Positions 8,492 through 15,219 of a stretch of 41,539 nucleotides of DNA are shown piece after piece (the first letter of the stretch is position 1; each line of letters begins with the position of its first letter). Origin of the DNA: a virus. Where the stretch lies: positions 1 to 41,539 of the IMG/VR virus record IMGVR_UViG_3300012582_000008; one strand, given 5' to 3'. The notes under the pieces are model-generated. The model saw only the letters and a list, made by a program, of their open reading frames with translations, was not told where the DNA came from and searched no databases. A program made the position numbers and the translations under genes.

Positions 8492-10407
8492 CCGCCATCC
8501 TCGCACCGCCGTTACGCTTTCGTGGCGTGGATAACTTTGGGTTGGCGCTGGTCGGCGGGCAACTGAGCAGCTTCATTGCCGGCACCTCCACCCCGCAGGC
8601 CACCTATGTAGACTCTACGCAGACTACGCAGAACGCCAACCCGATCATTCTCGATGCGCGCGGCGAGTGCAATCTCTGGCTTGACCCCACCAAGATTTAT
8701 AAATTTGCGCTGACCGATCAATTCGGCAATCCCGTATGGACGCAGGATCAGGTTCAGGGGTCACTCACCGCGGCGGCACTGACACAAGCATTTCTCGGGT
8801 CGATTCTCTATCCGCAGACGGCGGCAGAGATTGCCGCTGGCGTAAGTCCGATAAACTATGGCTATGCAGCTCTAAATCCCTACCGATATGGAGCCGATGG
8901 CCTTGGGGGCGCCAACGATGCAACAGCACTAGCAAGAGTGCAGTTGGTGCTCACTCAACTCTATCCCGCCGCGCCTCCCGCTACCGGAATAAACACATGG
9001 CTTAACGGCATGGCCGCTGCGGGCGTGCCGCAAACATCGCAGGAAGCCGCCGCCGCGATTGTTCCAACTTTCTACATTAACAAATTTGTTCCAACGCCAA
9101 AACGCTACGGTGCTGCGGGGGATGGCGTTACCAATGATACCGCCGCTTTGCAACGTTGGATTAATTCGACTGCCAATGACCTTGAACTCGATGACCTGAC
9201 TTACCTAAGTTCAGGACTAAATATCAGTCGAGCCGGCGTGCGAATCTACGGTAACGGTCAAAACTCGATCCTCAAAATCACCGGCGCGGTCGGTTCCTGC
9301 GGATTGCAGTTCGTCACCGCGGGACAAGTGGGTGTGCCTGGTGGCGCAGCCGCCGCTACACATTTCGGGGCTGGATTTATCGGCCGAGATTTTCGTATTC
9401 AATGCGTTGCATCGGCTAATCAGATTTACGGAATCTGGTGCAACAATGCTGAGATTACCAGTTTAGAGAATGTGACCATTGATTTAACGGGCAATACCTT
9501 CGCTGGCGCCGTGCGCAATGCAACGTATGGTTTGCTGGGTTATTTCCAGCAGGATGGCACGTTTCGCAAGTGCACCTTCACGAGCGGAGCCGGCGCGAAT
9601 TCCGATGGCATCATATTGACCGGTACTCTAGCATCCAACATCAGTTCAAATAATAATCTCTTTGAAGCTTGTCGAGCGCAATCTTGCGGCGGGTATGGAG
9701 TGCGCAACGTCATTGGCGATGGGAACGTATGGATTGGCGGAAAGTTGCAAAACAATACGACAGGCGGTTGGATAGAATCAGATGATGGTCTAGGTAACGG
9801 ACCTAGCAATACATTTCTCAGCGGTACCGCATTCGAAGTGAATTCGGGCGATGACATACGCGTGCAGAACGGCAATCATCTGATTGTCCGTGACAGTGCA
9901 TTCGAGAGCACCACCGCAACCAACCACATAAACCATACGTTCGGGAACAATTCAGTTTACGACAATAATCTTTCTTTCCCTGGGAAACCGGTCATTATCT
10001 CAGGCGGTAGCAATGTAAGGTGGAACTCTAACAATCTGTCATTTGGAACTCGCACCTTTACCGATGGTGTATTACAGCGCGAGCCCGTCACTGCCCTGAC
10101 ATTTGCCGCATCAATCGCGACTGATGCATCACAGGGTGATCTATATCGAGTCACGGCGACAAGCAATACTGCGATCACCTTTACGACTCCAACCAATACG
10201 AGCTTAGGACAGCGACTTCGTTATGAAGTAATCAACAATTCCGGCGGTGCAATGGGCGCCGTCGCGTTCAGTGCCGCCTTTCTATTGGTTGGCGCAGCAG
10301 CATTCGTCTCGCCGGCATCAGGCAAGCGCCGTGTCATTGAATTCTATTATCCCGTTAGTGGATTAAATCAATTCGTTGAAGTAACGCGCAGCACGGCGGA
10401 CATCTGA
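8488..10407 (+). CDS. Tailspike with pectate-lyase-type beta-helix
   Basis: 639 residues. The N-terminus (GGQLSSFIAGTSTPQATYVD; ARGECNLWL) is paralogous to the preceding protein. Around residue 205 comes RYGAAGDGVTNDTAALQRW, the signature opening of pectate-lyase-3/tailspike beta-helices, followed by Asn/Gly-rich rungs (GNGQNSIL, SNNNLFEACRA, GNHLIVRDSAFES). Such spikes bind and often cleave surface polysaccharide. From about base 8850 onward the DNA becomes visibly richer in A and T with a different codon choice, which suggests that the receptor domain was acquired separately from the anchor. Specific enzymatic activity cannot be stated. Confidence 0.85.
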   Translation: MTAILAPPLRFRGVDNFGLALVGGQLSSFIAGTSTPQATYVDSTQTTQNANPIILDARGECNLWLDPTKIYKFALTDQFGNPVWTQDQVQGSLTAAALTQAFLGSILYPQTAAEIAAGVSPINYGYAALNPYRYGADGLGGANDATALARVQLVLTQLYPAAPPATGINTWLNGMAAAGVPQTSQEAAAAIVPTFYINKFVPTPKRYGAAGDGVTNDTAALQRWINSTANDLELDDLTYLSSGLNISRAGVRIYGNGQNSILKITGAVGSCGLQFVTAGQVGVPGGAAAATHFGAGFIGRDFRIQCVASANQIYGIWCNNAEITSLENVTIDLTGNTFAGAVRNATYGLLGYFQQDGTFRKCTFTSGAGANSDGIILTGTLASNISSNNNLFEACRAQSCGGYGVRNVIGDGNVWIGGKLQNNTTGGWIESDDGLGNGPSNTFLSGTAFEVNSGDDIRVQNGNHLIVRDSAFESTTATNHINHTFGNNSVYDNNLSFPGKPVIISGGSNVRWNSNNLSFGTRTFTDGVLQREPVTALTFAASIATDASQGDLYRVTATSNTAITFTTPTNTSLGQRLRYEVINNSGGAMGAVAFSAAFLLVGAAAFVSPASGKRRVIEFYYPVSGLNQFVEVTRSTADI

Positions 10408-10823
10408 TGAGCGTCGCCGACCTCATCAAATCCTTCGAAGGCTGCAAGCTCATCGGCTACCCGGATATCAAGGGCGTGCCCACCATCGGCTGGGGACACA
10501 CGGGGCCTGAGGTGTATGTCGGTCTCTTGTGGACGCAATGGCAGGCGGACAACGCACTCGATCATGACGTGGCGGAAGCCGCGCTGCTGCTGCATCGCTA
10601 CTCACCGGGTCCCTTCGCACCGGGCGCCCTCGATGCCTTGACCGACTTCGTGTTCAACGAAGGCGTCGGCCATTATCGCACCAGCACGTTGATGACCTAC
10701 GTCAATGCGCGCGAGTGGAGCGCGGTCAAAACGGAACTCCTCAAATGGGAATATGCGGGCGGCCAGCCGATCGCCGGCCTTGAGCGACGGCGCCAGGCCG
10801 AAGCGGACTTGATCGCCGCATGA
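10407..10823 (+). CDS. Endolysin, GH24 (T4-type) lysozyme
   Basis: 138 residues. The catalytic triad spacing of T4-type lysozymes is present: E11 in KSFEG, D20 in GYPD and T26 in PTIGWGHTG. It cleaves the MurNAc-GlcNAc bond of peptidoglycan. There is no obvious signal peptide or SAR anchor, so it should need a holin for release, and one is encoded next. The start overlaps the tailspike stop (TGATG) and the end overlaps the holin candidate (ATGA). The length is short for the family (about 140-165) but the core is complete. Confidence 0.93.
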   Translation: MSVADLIKSFEGCKLIGYPDIKGVPTIGWGHTGPEVYVGLLWTQWQADNALDHDVAEAALLLHRYSPGPFAPGALDALTDFVFNEGVGHYRTSTLMTYVNAREWSAVKTELLKWEYAGGQPIAGLERRRQAEADLIAA

Positions 10824-11032
10824 ACTGGCTACGCACACAATGGCAGTGGCTCAAAGCGAATCGCACCAAAGTCGCCGGCTATTCGGGCGCGCTCGCGGGC
10901 GCAGTGCAAGGCGTCTTGCCAGAAATGGGCGTGTTCCTCTCGGTCAAGCAAATGGCCGCGACCACGATGCTGGTGGGCATTGCGGTGGCCGTCATCGGGC
11001 ACTTGAATACCCGGAAAGACGATGGTCTATGA
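10820..11032 (+). CDS. Holin candidate
   Basis: 70 residues with a charged, Trp-rich N-terminus (NWLRTQWQWLKANRTK), a moderately hydrophobic Ala/Gly stretch (GYSGALAGAVQGVLPEMGVF) and a clear transmembrane helix (AATTMLVGIAVAVIGHL, about 46-62), ending in charged residues. Position directly after the lysozyme and before Rz fits a holin, which forms inner-membrane lesions at lysis time. The exact holin class is unclear. Confidence 0.7.
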   Translation: MNWLRTQWQWLKANRTKVAGYSGALAGAVQGVLPEMGVFLSVKQMAATTMLVGIAVAVIGHLNTRKDDGL

Positions 11033-11333
11033 CCCCACCATCACGCAACGTGTGCGCTCAGCGCTCATCGATGCCGGGCACCCGGACTTAGCCATTGAGA
11101 CCATCAGCGCCGGCATGCGCGAGATTGAAACGGAACTCGCGCGTCTGAAACGCGATGTGAAGATCCTGCAGGATGCGGAGCGCGACCGCTTGACGCAGAC
11201 CGGCGCTTGGACCTTTGTCAAGGCGAAACTCGATCGCGAGTCGGTGAATTGGATGAAATGGGGCATTCGTGCGACGCTCGCCGCGGTGGCCGCGTTGCTG
11301 CTTAAACTCGCATGGAAGGGCTTGCACATATGA
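11022..11333 (+). CDS. Lysis-cassette membrane protein (second holin or antiholin candidate)
   Basis: 103 residues. Residues 28-60 are a charged helix likely to form a coiled coil (REIETELARLKRDVKIL), and the C-terminus has one transmembrane helix (WGIRATLAAVAALLLKLAW, about 79-97). It overlaps the holin candidate by 11 bases. A tail-anchored coiled-coil protein in a lysis cassette may modulate the holin, but this is inferred from topology and neighbours only. Confidence 0.6.
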   Translation: MVYDPTITQRVRSALIDAGHPDLAIETISAGMREIETELARLKRDVKILQDAERDRLTQTGAWTFVKAKLDRESVNWMKWGIRATLAAVAALLLKLAWKGLHI

Positions 11334-11503
11334 GTGATTTATCCGATGAAGAACGGATTGAACTGGTAGCCGCGACCTTGCGCGGACTTCGCTTGGAAGT
11401 CGAAGGCATGCGCATTCACAACGCATCAAGCGTGGATTTTCTGTTAGAGGAAATCAAAAACCTAACTAAGGCGGTGTGCCTCTTGGCGAGCAAACGCAAG
11501 TGA
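11330..11503 (+). CDS. Small acidic helical protein in the lysis cassette
   Basis: 57 residues starting at the ATGA overlap with the previous gene. It begins MSDLSDEERIELVAATLRGL and is predicted helical with a mixed charge pattern. No membrane segment and no known motif. It is kept because both ends overlap neighbouring genes in the usual coupled fashion. Confidence 0.55.
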   Translation: MSDLSDEERIELVAATLRGLRLEVEGMRIHNASSVDFLLEEIKNLTKAVCLLASKRK

Positions 11504-11943
11504 CCGCGATCGAGCGCCTGGTGCTGGAAATCGCGGGCGCGCTCTTTTTGGTATGGGGCACGGTGCTGTACTTAGAGCATCGGGGCGCCGCGCAGTGCCG
11601 GGCCTCGGATATGCTCGCCGCCGCCGCGCAAGCCGCGCGTAACGAAGCACAGGCACACGATGATGCGAAATTGGTCAATTCAGAGGCCGCAAGCTATGCG
11701 CAAACATTGGCTCTACCCGCTCCCGCTGATAGTCCTCATGTCAGCTTGTGCCACTACACGCCCGCAAGCGTGCCCCAGACCGCCGCCGCCCGACCCCGCA
11801 CTGATGAGCCTGCCGCAGACCGAACAGCAGATACGCTCGCTGCTGCGCCCGATCTAGGGCCGGCGCTGGTCAAGTTGGGGGTGAATGCCGATGCGCAGAT
11901 GCATGGGCTTCAGACCTACATTCGCGAGGTGTGCTTACGCTAG
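11500..11943 (+). CDS. Rz: Rz-like inner-membrane spanin
   Basis: 147 residues from GTG (GTGA overlap with the upstream stop). An N-terminal transmembrane helix (VLEIAGALFLVWGTVLYL, about 7-24) is followed by a periplasmic Ala-rich helical domain (DMLAAAAQAARNEAQAHDDA). This is the i-spanin layout: anchored in the inner membrane and reaching across the periplasm to a lipoprotein partner to fuse the membranes. The partner Rz1 is encoded inside this gene in another frame, which strongly supports the call. Confidence 0.8.
   Translation: MTAIERLVLEIAGALFLVWGTVLYLEHRGAAQCRASDMLAAAAQAARNEAQAHDDAKLVNSEAASYAQTLALPAPADSPHVSLCHYTPASVPQTAAARPRTDEPAADRTADTLAAAPDLGPALVKLGVNADAQMHGLQTYIREVCLR
11696..11857 (+). 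CDS. Rz1: Rz1-like outer-membrane lipoprotein spanin, embedded in Rz
   Basis: 53 residues entirely within the Rz gene in a different frame. It starts MRKHWLYPLPLIVLMSAC: a basic start, a hydrophobic segment and a lipobox LMSAC at 14-18, with Cys18 as the lipidation site. The mature part is Pro-rich (CPRPPPPDP), as in lambda Rz1. It pairs with the i-spanin to disrupt the outer membrane. Its presence indicates a Gram-negative host. An upstream in-frame start at 11660 is possible but would lengthen the signal unusually. Confidence 0.85.
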   Translation: MRKHWLYPLPLIVLMSACATTRPQACPRPPPPDPALMSLPQTEQQIRSLLRPI

Positions 11944-11956
11944 CGCCGGAACTTCG

Positions 11957-12142
11957 TCATTCGCTCTTCGGCGGCGCCTGCTCCGCCTGAATCCGCTGAT
12001 AGACTTCTTCGCGGTGCACCTTGATGGTGTCTGGCGCCTCAATGCCGATGCGCACATTCGCGCCGCGCACCGCCAAAATCCGCACCGTAACATCAGCACC
12101 GATCTTCAATGACTGTCCGCTCCGCCGCGTTAGAATCAACAT
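11957..12142 (-). CDS. csrA: CsrA/RsmA carbon storage regulator
   Basis: 61 residues with full-length CsrA layout: [15 protein letters not shown] at the N-terminus, [20 protein letters not shown] for strands 2-4, and the conserved [13 protein letters not shown] helix. CsrA dimers bind GGA motifs in mRNA leaders and alter translation or stability; key residues L4 and R44 of the family correspond to L4 and R43-45 here. GCGAGGGA lies 8 bases upstream of the ATG. It is the last gene of a three-gene minus-strand operon, convergent with the lysis genes and only 13 bases from the Rz stop. A phage copy may reprogram host or phage mRNA. Confidence 0.93.
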   Translation of the reverse strand: MLILTRRSGQSLKIGADVTVRILAVRGANVRIGIEAPDTIKVHREEVYQRIQAEQAPPKSE

Positions 12143-12162
12143 AGCTGCATTCCCTCGCAAAG

Positions 12163-12636
12163 CTACATCTTACCTTCGAGCGTCGCCAACACCAATAATG
12201 CGGTCAAGTGCACCGGATCTTCATTATTCGCCTTGGCGCGAATCCCCTTGAGCAACCCCACGCAGGCGTGGACGCGCCGCTTCATTCCTACATCTTCACC
12301 ATTGCCTACTTTGAATGCCGCGTTCTTGCGTTCCTTTCCCGGAGCACCACTCTTCCCGTTAATCCAATTGGAGAGCATCCCGGTAGTAATCTTGAGGTCC
12401 CTCGATACGTTCGTTATTCGCTCACCCGTTTTCACCCGATTGATCGCCGCCCATTTGAACTCATCTGAGTATTTTTTTGTTCTGCGATCCGATGCGTTTT
12501 CTTTCTTCATCCAGCGCCGAAGCACCGAGTGACTGATTGCAAGCTCATTAGCGACCTTTTGCACCGGTTCGTTAATGAGGCGCGCCAGGATCGTAGCGCG
12601 TTGCTCATCCGAGAACGTGCGTCGTCTACTCGCCAT
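12163..12636 (-). CDS. Double helix-turn-helix DNA-binding protein (transposase-like HTH repeats)
   Basis: 157 residues with two similar domains. The first (about 6-46) is [16 protein letters not shown] followed by [17 protein letters not shown]. The second (about 54-96) is [15 protein letters not shown] followed by [17 protein letters not shown]. Both have the pattern of IS3-family InsE/homeodomain-like HTHs, but no transposase catalytic domain follows, so it is more likely a regulator than part of an insertion sequence. The C-terminal 60 residues are helical ([20 protein letters not shown]). It overlaps the zinc-ribbon gene by 11 bases and precedes csrA. It could be a repressor or activator in the absence of a recognisable CI. 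Confidence 0.7.
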   Translation of the reverse strand: MASRRRTFSDEQRATILARLINEPVQKVANELAISHSVLRRWMKKENASDRRTKKYSDEFKWAAINRVKTGERITNVSRDLKITTGMLSNWINGKSGAPGKERKNAAFKVGNGEDVGMKRRVHACVGLLKGIRAKANNEDPVHLTALLVLATLEGKM

Positions 12637-12910
12637 TTCGCTTCGCTCCCTTCAATTGTTTGCGCGCTACCTTGCGCAGTTCCGTGGCACTGACGAACGG
12701 TTTCGGGACCGGCACCGCGCGCAAGTTGCCGGGCTCGCGCGCGACCACCTCCATGCGCATATCGTAGATGTGCAGCTTGCGGCGGCGATTCAGGATCTCA
12801 GCGTTGGAGCGCTTCGACCAGCGGCCGAAGGATGAGCGGCAATTACTACAGGTCGTCAGCTGCGATTTGGGCGCAAGCTCGTTCTCTTCACACAGCACAC
12901 AGATAGCCAT
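12626..12910 (-). CDS. Small zinc-ribbon protein
   Basis: 94 residues with two Cys pairs in the N-terminal third (CVLCEE at 4-9 and CSNC at 21-24), suggesting one zinc site, followed by a basic region with FGRWSKRSNAEILNRRRKLH. The Lys/Arg-rich C-terminus ends [23 protein letters not shown] lies upstream of the ATG. It is the first gene of the leftward csrA operon. Nucleic-acid binding is likely from composition; no specific family is recognised. Confidence 0.65.
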   Translation of the reverse strand: MAICVLCEENELAPKSQLTTCSNCRSSFGRWSKRSNAEILNRRRKLHIYDMRMEVVAREPGNLRAVPVPKPFVSATELRKVARKQLKGAKRNGE

Positions 12911-12981
12911 TAGGGGTTCCCTCCTTTCATGTGTTAAGCGAAGTTTAGCGCGTAATGCAACCCATTGAAAAGCGTGATTAA

Positions 12982-13009
12982 CTCTCTCTCTCTCTCTCTC
13001 TCTCTCTCT
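12982..13009. repeat. (CT)14 dinucleotide microsatellite
   Basis: Fourteen uninterrupted CT units, directly after GCGTGATTAA and 72 bases upstream of the leftward csrA operon. On the minus strand it reads as (GA)14. Such tracts are rare in compact phage genomes and are prone to slipped-strand length change. Confidence 0.95.
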
Positions 13010-13047
13010 GCGAATGGCGTTTGGTGGCGAGTGTTGGCGCTTAAAGT

Positions 13048-13097
13048 GTTACCAGGTGTGTACCGGCACGGCTAAGTCATTGATTTAATAGCTATGG
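13048..13097 (+). repeat. Composite repeat copy A (integrase side)
   Basis: Contains GTTACCAGG (13048-13056), GTACC (13060-13064), CTAAGTCATTGATT (13072-13085) and GCTATGG (13091-13097). The same elements recur in the same order and orientation at 21730-21770. The first spacer differs (15 versus 5 bases). May be recombinase or regulator binding sites. Confidence 0.7.
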
Positions 13098-13126
13098 CGA
13101 ATGATGGGGAATCACCTACGAGCATG

Positions 13127-13135
13127 TGTTATAAT
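13127..13135 (+). promoter_or_regulatory. Extended -10 promoter for the integrase
   Basis: TGTTATAAT is a perfect extended -10 element (TGnTATAAT). No good -35 is seen, which is acceptable for an extended -10 promoter. It lies about 160 bases upstream of the integrase ATG, leaving a leader containing the inverted repeat at 13237-13277. Confidence 0.55.
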
Positions 13136-13236
13136 GCGAATCGTACCGATATCATGCACTTACGAATATGCAAACGTCGGTAAAAATAGACTGAAAACAC
13201 GATGAAACATGAAACAACATTACTCACCATCACCAT

Positions 13237-13277
13237 AACTGTTACCAGTTTGTGACCAAAAAATTTTGGTAACAGTT
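13237..13277. repeat. 11-base inverted repeat before the integrase
   Basis: AACTGTTACCA (13237-13247) and TGGTAACAGTT (13267-13277) are perfect inverted copies separated by 19 bases. There is no T-run after it and it ends at the integrase Shine-Dalgarno, so an operator or a translation-control hairpin is more likely than a terminator. Confidence 0.7.
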
Positions 13278-13293
13278 AAAGGAAAGGAAACAC

Positions 13294-14304
13294 ATGGGAA
13301 CTCTAGTAAAGCGCGGATCGAAACACCGCGCAGTAGTGCGCATAGTCGGGCAGAAAACGCTTACGAAAACCTTCGATAAAATCCGCGAAGCTCAAGTCTG
13401 GATAGCGGCCACCGAGACCGGCCTACGCCAGATCCGAGCGACCGAGCCCAACGATAAATTGAATTTGAGCCAAGTGCTCATCAAATATCGAGATGAAATT
13501 CTCGCTCAAAAACCCTACAAAGTAAGCGTATCAGTGCCGTCGCGATTCGCTGTCGAATTCGCCGGTGTGACGCTGGTACAGATGACACATGAATGGTGGT
13601 TAAAATCCGTGCAGGATTGGGCGGTCAAACCGGCCAGCGCTAAACGCTACATGTTGTTCCTAGTGGGTGCATTGCGGGCGGCTGAGGATTTGAAATGGGG
13701 TATCAAGGTAGATTGGGAGAGTTATCATGAGGCCCGTAAAGCACTCAGTCGGCGGGGTTTGATTGCGACTGGCAGAGCACGTGATCGGCGCGTGAGCGAT
13801 GAAGAAATCGCATTGCTCAAGCAACAATTGACAGGCGCATCAATTCCCCTCGCTGATATGATGGATTTTGCTGTTGGAACGGCCATGCGGGTCGGTGAAA
13901 TTTGCCGCATAACCTGGGTTGATATCGATCAGCGCAGCAAAGTTGTCATCATCCGCGACCGCAAAGACCCGAAGCATAAATCAGGAAATGACAAGAAAGT
14001 GCCGTTGCTGGGCAGTACACTTGAGATAATCAAGCGACAACCGACAACCGATTCCAAAGTTTTCCCATGGAAACCAAACTCAGTCAGTCGTCTATTTACC
14101 TATGCGGCGCGCGTCGCAGGCATTCAAAATATTCATTTCCACGATTTGCGCCATGAAGCGATCACGCGATTGTTCGAGCAAGGGTTCGCAATCCCAGAGG
14201 TCGCGATAGTGTCAGGCCACACAAATTGGGACATGCTTCGCAAGTACACCCACATCAAACCCGAAAGCCTGCACGGCGGCCCGCGGCAAGCGAGGATCGC
14301 ATGA
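13294..14304 (+). CDS. int: Tyrosine recombinase integrase
   Basis: 336 residues. The catalytic set of tyrosine recombinases is present: R199 in GTAMRVGEICRITW, a beta-hairpin lysine (K224 or K235) in DPKHKSGNDKKVPL, H283 and R286 in HDLRH, H309 and W312 in SGHTNW, and nucleophile Y318 in RKYTHI. Residues about 55-150 form the core-binding domain and the N-terminal 50 residues resemble an arm-binding domain. It performs site-specific integration and, with an excisionase, excision, so the phage is temperate. AAAGGAAAGGA lies just upstream of the ATG. It is followed by three tightly coupled small genes. Confidence 0.95.
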   Translation: MGTLVKRGSKHRAVVRIVGQKTLTKTFDKIREAQVWIAATETGLRQIRATEPNDKLNLSQVLIKYRDEILAQKPYKVSVSVPSRFAVEFAGVTLVQMTHEWWLKSVQDWAVKPASAKRYMLFLVGALRAAEDLKWGIKVDWESYHEARKALSRRGLIATGRARDRRVSDEEIALLKQQLTGASIPLADMMDFAVGTAMRVGEICRITWVDIDQRSKVVIIRDRKDPKHKSGNDKKVPLLGSTLEIIKRQPTTDSKVFPWKPNSVSRLFTYAARVAGIQNIHFHDLRHEAITRLFEQGFAIPEVAIVSGHTNWDMLRKYTHIKPESLHGGPRQARIA

Positions 14305-14540
14305 ACAAACCCATTCACCCCTCGCGGTTCGGCAGCGCACGCAAGCCGCGTATGTATGTGAAGCCCGGCGAAGCCTATAAGGTTGCTCAGCGACGGTGGC
14401 GCCGACGATGGGACGATTATCGAGATGGCGCCATCATGTGTGAGTGCCTGTATCAGGCCAGCGTATCAAACAAAAAACATTTCTTTCGCGCGTTCTACGG
14501 CATCGAAATGCATTGGCTGATAAAGGAGTTCCCAGCATGA
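14301..14540 (+). CDS. Small basic protein downstream of integrase
   Basis: 79 residues, starting in an ATGA overlap with the integrase stop. It begins MNKPIHPSRFGSARKP and contains a strongly basic aromatic segment (AQRRWRRRWDDYRDG). No family recognised. Coupling to int suggests co-transcription. An upstream in-frame start inside int is unlikely. Confidence 0.6.
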   Translation: MNKPIHPSRFGSARKPRMYVKPGEAYKVAQRRWRRRWDDYRDGAIMCECLYQASVSNKKHFFRAFYGIEMHWLIKEFPA

Positions 14541-14758
14541 AAACCTTCGAACTGACGGAACAGAAAGCGATCGTTGCGGCGCTCGACCGAGCGCTCGCGC
14601 ACATCGAATACAATCTGCGACATCCGGCGAGTCACTGCCTGGCGCTCGCGGACATTGAATTCGACATCCAAACACTGCAGCTGATGCGCGTCACCCATCA
14701 GTTGATTATTCAGCTGATTATTCAGCGCAACACCGCACACCCGCGGGGGAACGTATGA
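14537..14758 (+). CDS. Small helical protein, unknown
   Basis: 73 residues, ATGA overlap with the gene before, and AAAGGAG 9 bases upstream of the ATG. It is helical (KAIVAALDRALAHIEYNL) with a repeated LIIQLIIQ near the end. No motif recognised. Part of the int-linked small operon. Confidence 0.6.
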   Translation: MKTFELTEQKAIVAALDRALAHIEYNLRHPASHCLALADIEFDIQTLQLMRVTHQLIIQLIIQRNTAHPRGNV

Positions 14759-14949
14759 GCAACCGCTTCCGCTGTATTCCTGAGTGGCGAAATAGCGCGG
14801 GCGTAACGCTCACCTATGCCGAATGGGTGGCCGACGGTCGGCCGATAATTCATCGCTGGCTTTTGATCGACCTCGACGAGTGCGCCATTGTATTCGTGGC
14901 GCACACGCTGGAGGACTGCCAGACGCGCCGCGATGCGCTCTCCAGCTAA
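14755..14949 (+). CDS. Small protein, unknown
   Basis: 64 residues, starting in an ATGA overlap. Tryptophan-containing and probably compact (EWRNSAGVTLTYAEWVADG). Last gene of the rightward int operon; its stop overlaps the end of the convergent HTH gene, and a terminator follows at once. Function not recognised. Confidence 0.6.
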   Translation: MSNRFRCIPEWRNSAGVTLTYAEWVADGRPIIHRWLLIDLDECAIVFVAHTLEDCQTRRDALSS

Positions 14950-15218
14950 CGGCGCCTGGCCCGTCCCTTCGGTGGGGCGGGCCTTTCTTTCAAGCCCTGC
15001 ATCCCCTCCGCCTTGCGCTCGGCCCAATACGCGGCCAACACCTCCCGATCGATCACGTGGCGCTTGCCTAGCTTGTAGCTTGGCACCGGGAAGCGGCGCT
15101 CCAGAATCGAATTCTTGATTGACGCCGCCGTCATACCAAACTGCGCCGCGATCTCGCGCACATCGATCCAGCTTTGCTCGGCGGCCGCGGTGATGATACT
15201 CGCAACTGCTGCGTTCAT
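14946..15218 (-). CDS. Excisionase-like / AlpA-type HTH protein
   Basis: 90 residues from the ATG at 15218. The core WIDVREIAAQFGMTAASIKN is an HTH, followed by the wing-like FPVPSYKLGKRHVIDREVL and AAYWAERK, a pattern seen in small excisionases and AlpA/MerR-like regulators. The tail is basic and Pro-rich (PAPPKGRARRR). It lies convergent to int and is the last gene of the recombination operon. Could be Xis or a transcriptional regulator; both fit. Confidence 0.65.
   Translation of the reverse strand: MNAAVASIITAAAEQSWIDVREIAAQFGMTAASIKNSILERRFPVPSYKLGKRHVIDREVLAAYWAERKAEGMQGLKERPAPPKGRARRR
14958..14990 (+). terminator. Rho-independent terminator after the int operon
   Basis: GGCCCGTCCC (14958-14967), loop TTCGGT, GGGGCGGGCC (14974-14983) then TTTCTTT. 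Ten paired positions with one wobble. It sits within the 3' coding end of the convergent minus-strand gene. Confidence 0.8.
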
Positions 15219-15219
15219 T

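Larger units (their letters stand above)
12911..13293. promoter_or_regulatory. Regulatory region between the leftward csrA operon and the integrase
   Basis: 383 bases without a gene. It separates divergent transcription units and holds a (CT)14 tract, one copy of a composite repeat shared with 21.7 kb, a near-consensus extended -10 promoter, and an 11-base inverted repeat just before the integrase ribosome site (AAAGGAAAGGA, 13278-13288). The GTTACC/GTACC core occurs several times (13048, 13060, 13241, and inverted at 13268), suggesting binding sites for a recombinase or repressor; attP may lie here. Confidence 0.55.

Noticed and set aside
12163-12636. Insertion sequence or transposase
   Set aside because: Only HTH-like repeats are present; no DDE catalytic domain, no terminal inverted repeats and no target duplication were seen.
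13201-13236. Short GAAACA/TCACCATCACCAT repeats as CRISPR-like or iteron array
   Set aside because: Two or three imperfect units of under ten bases with no regular spacers; no cas genes in the window.
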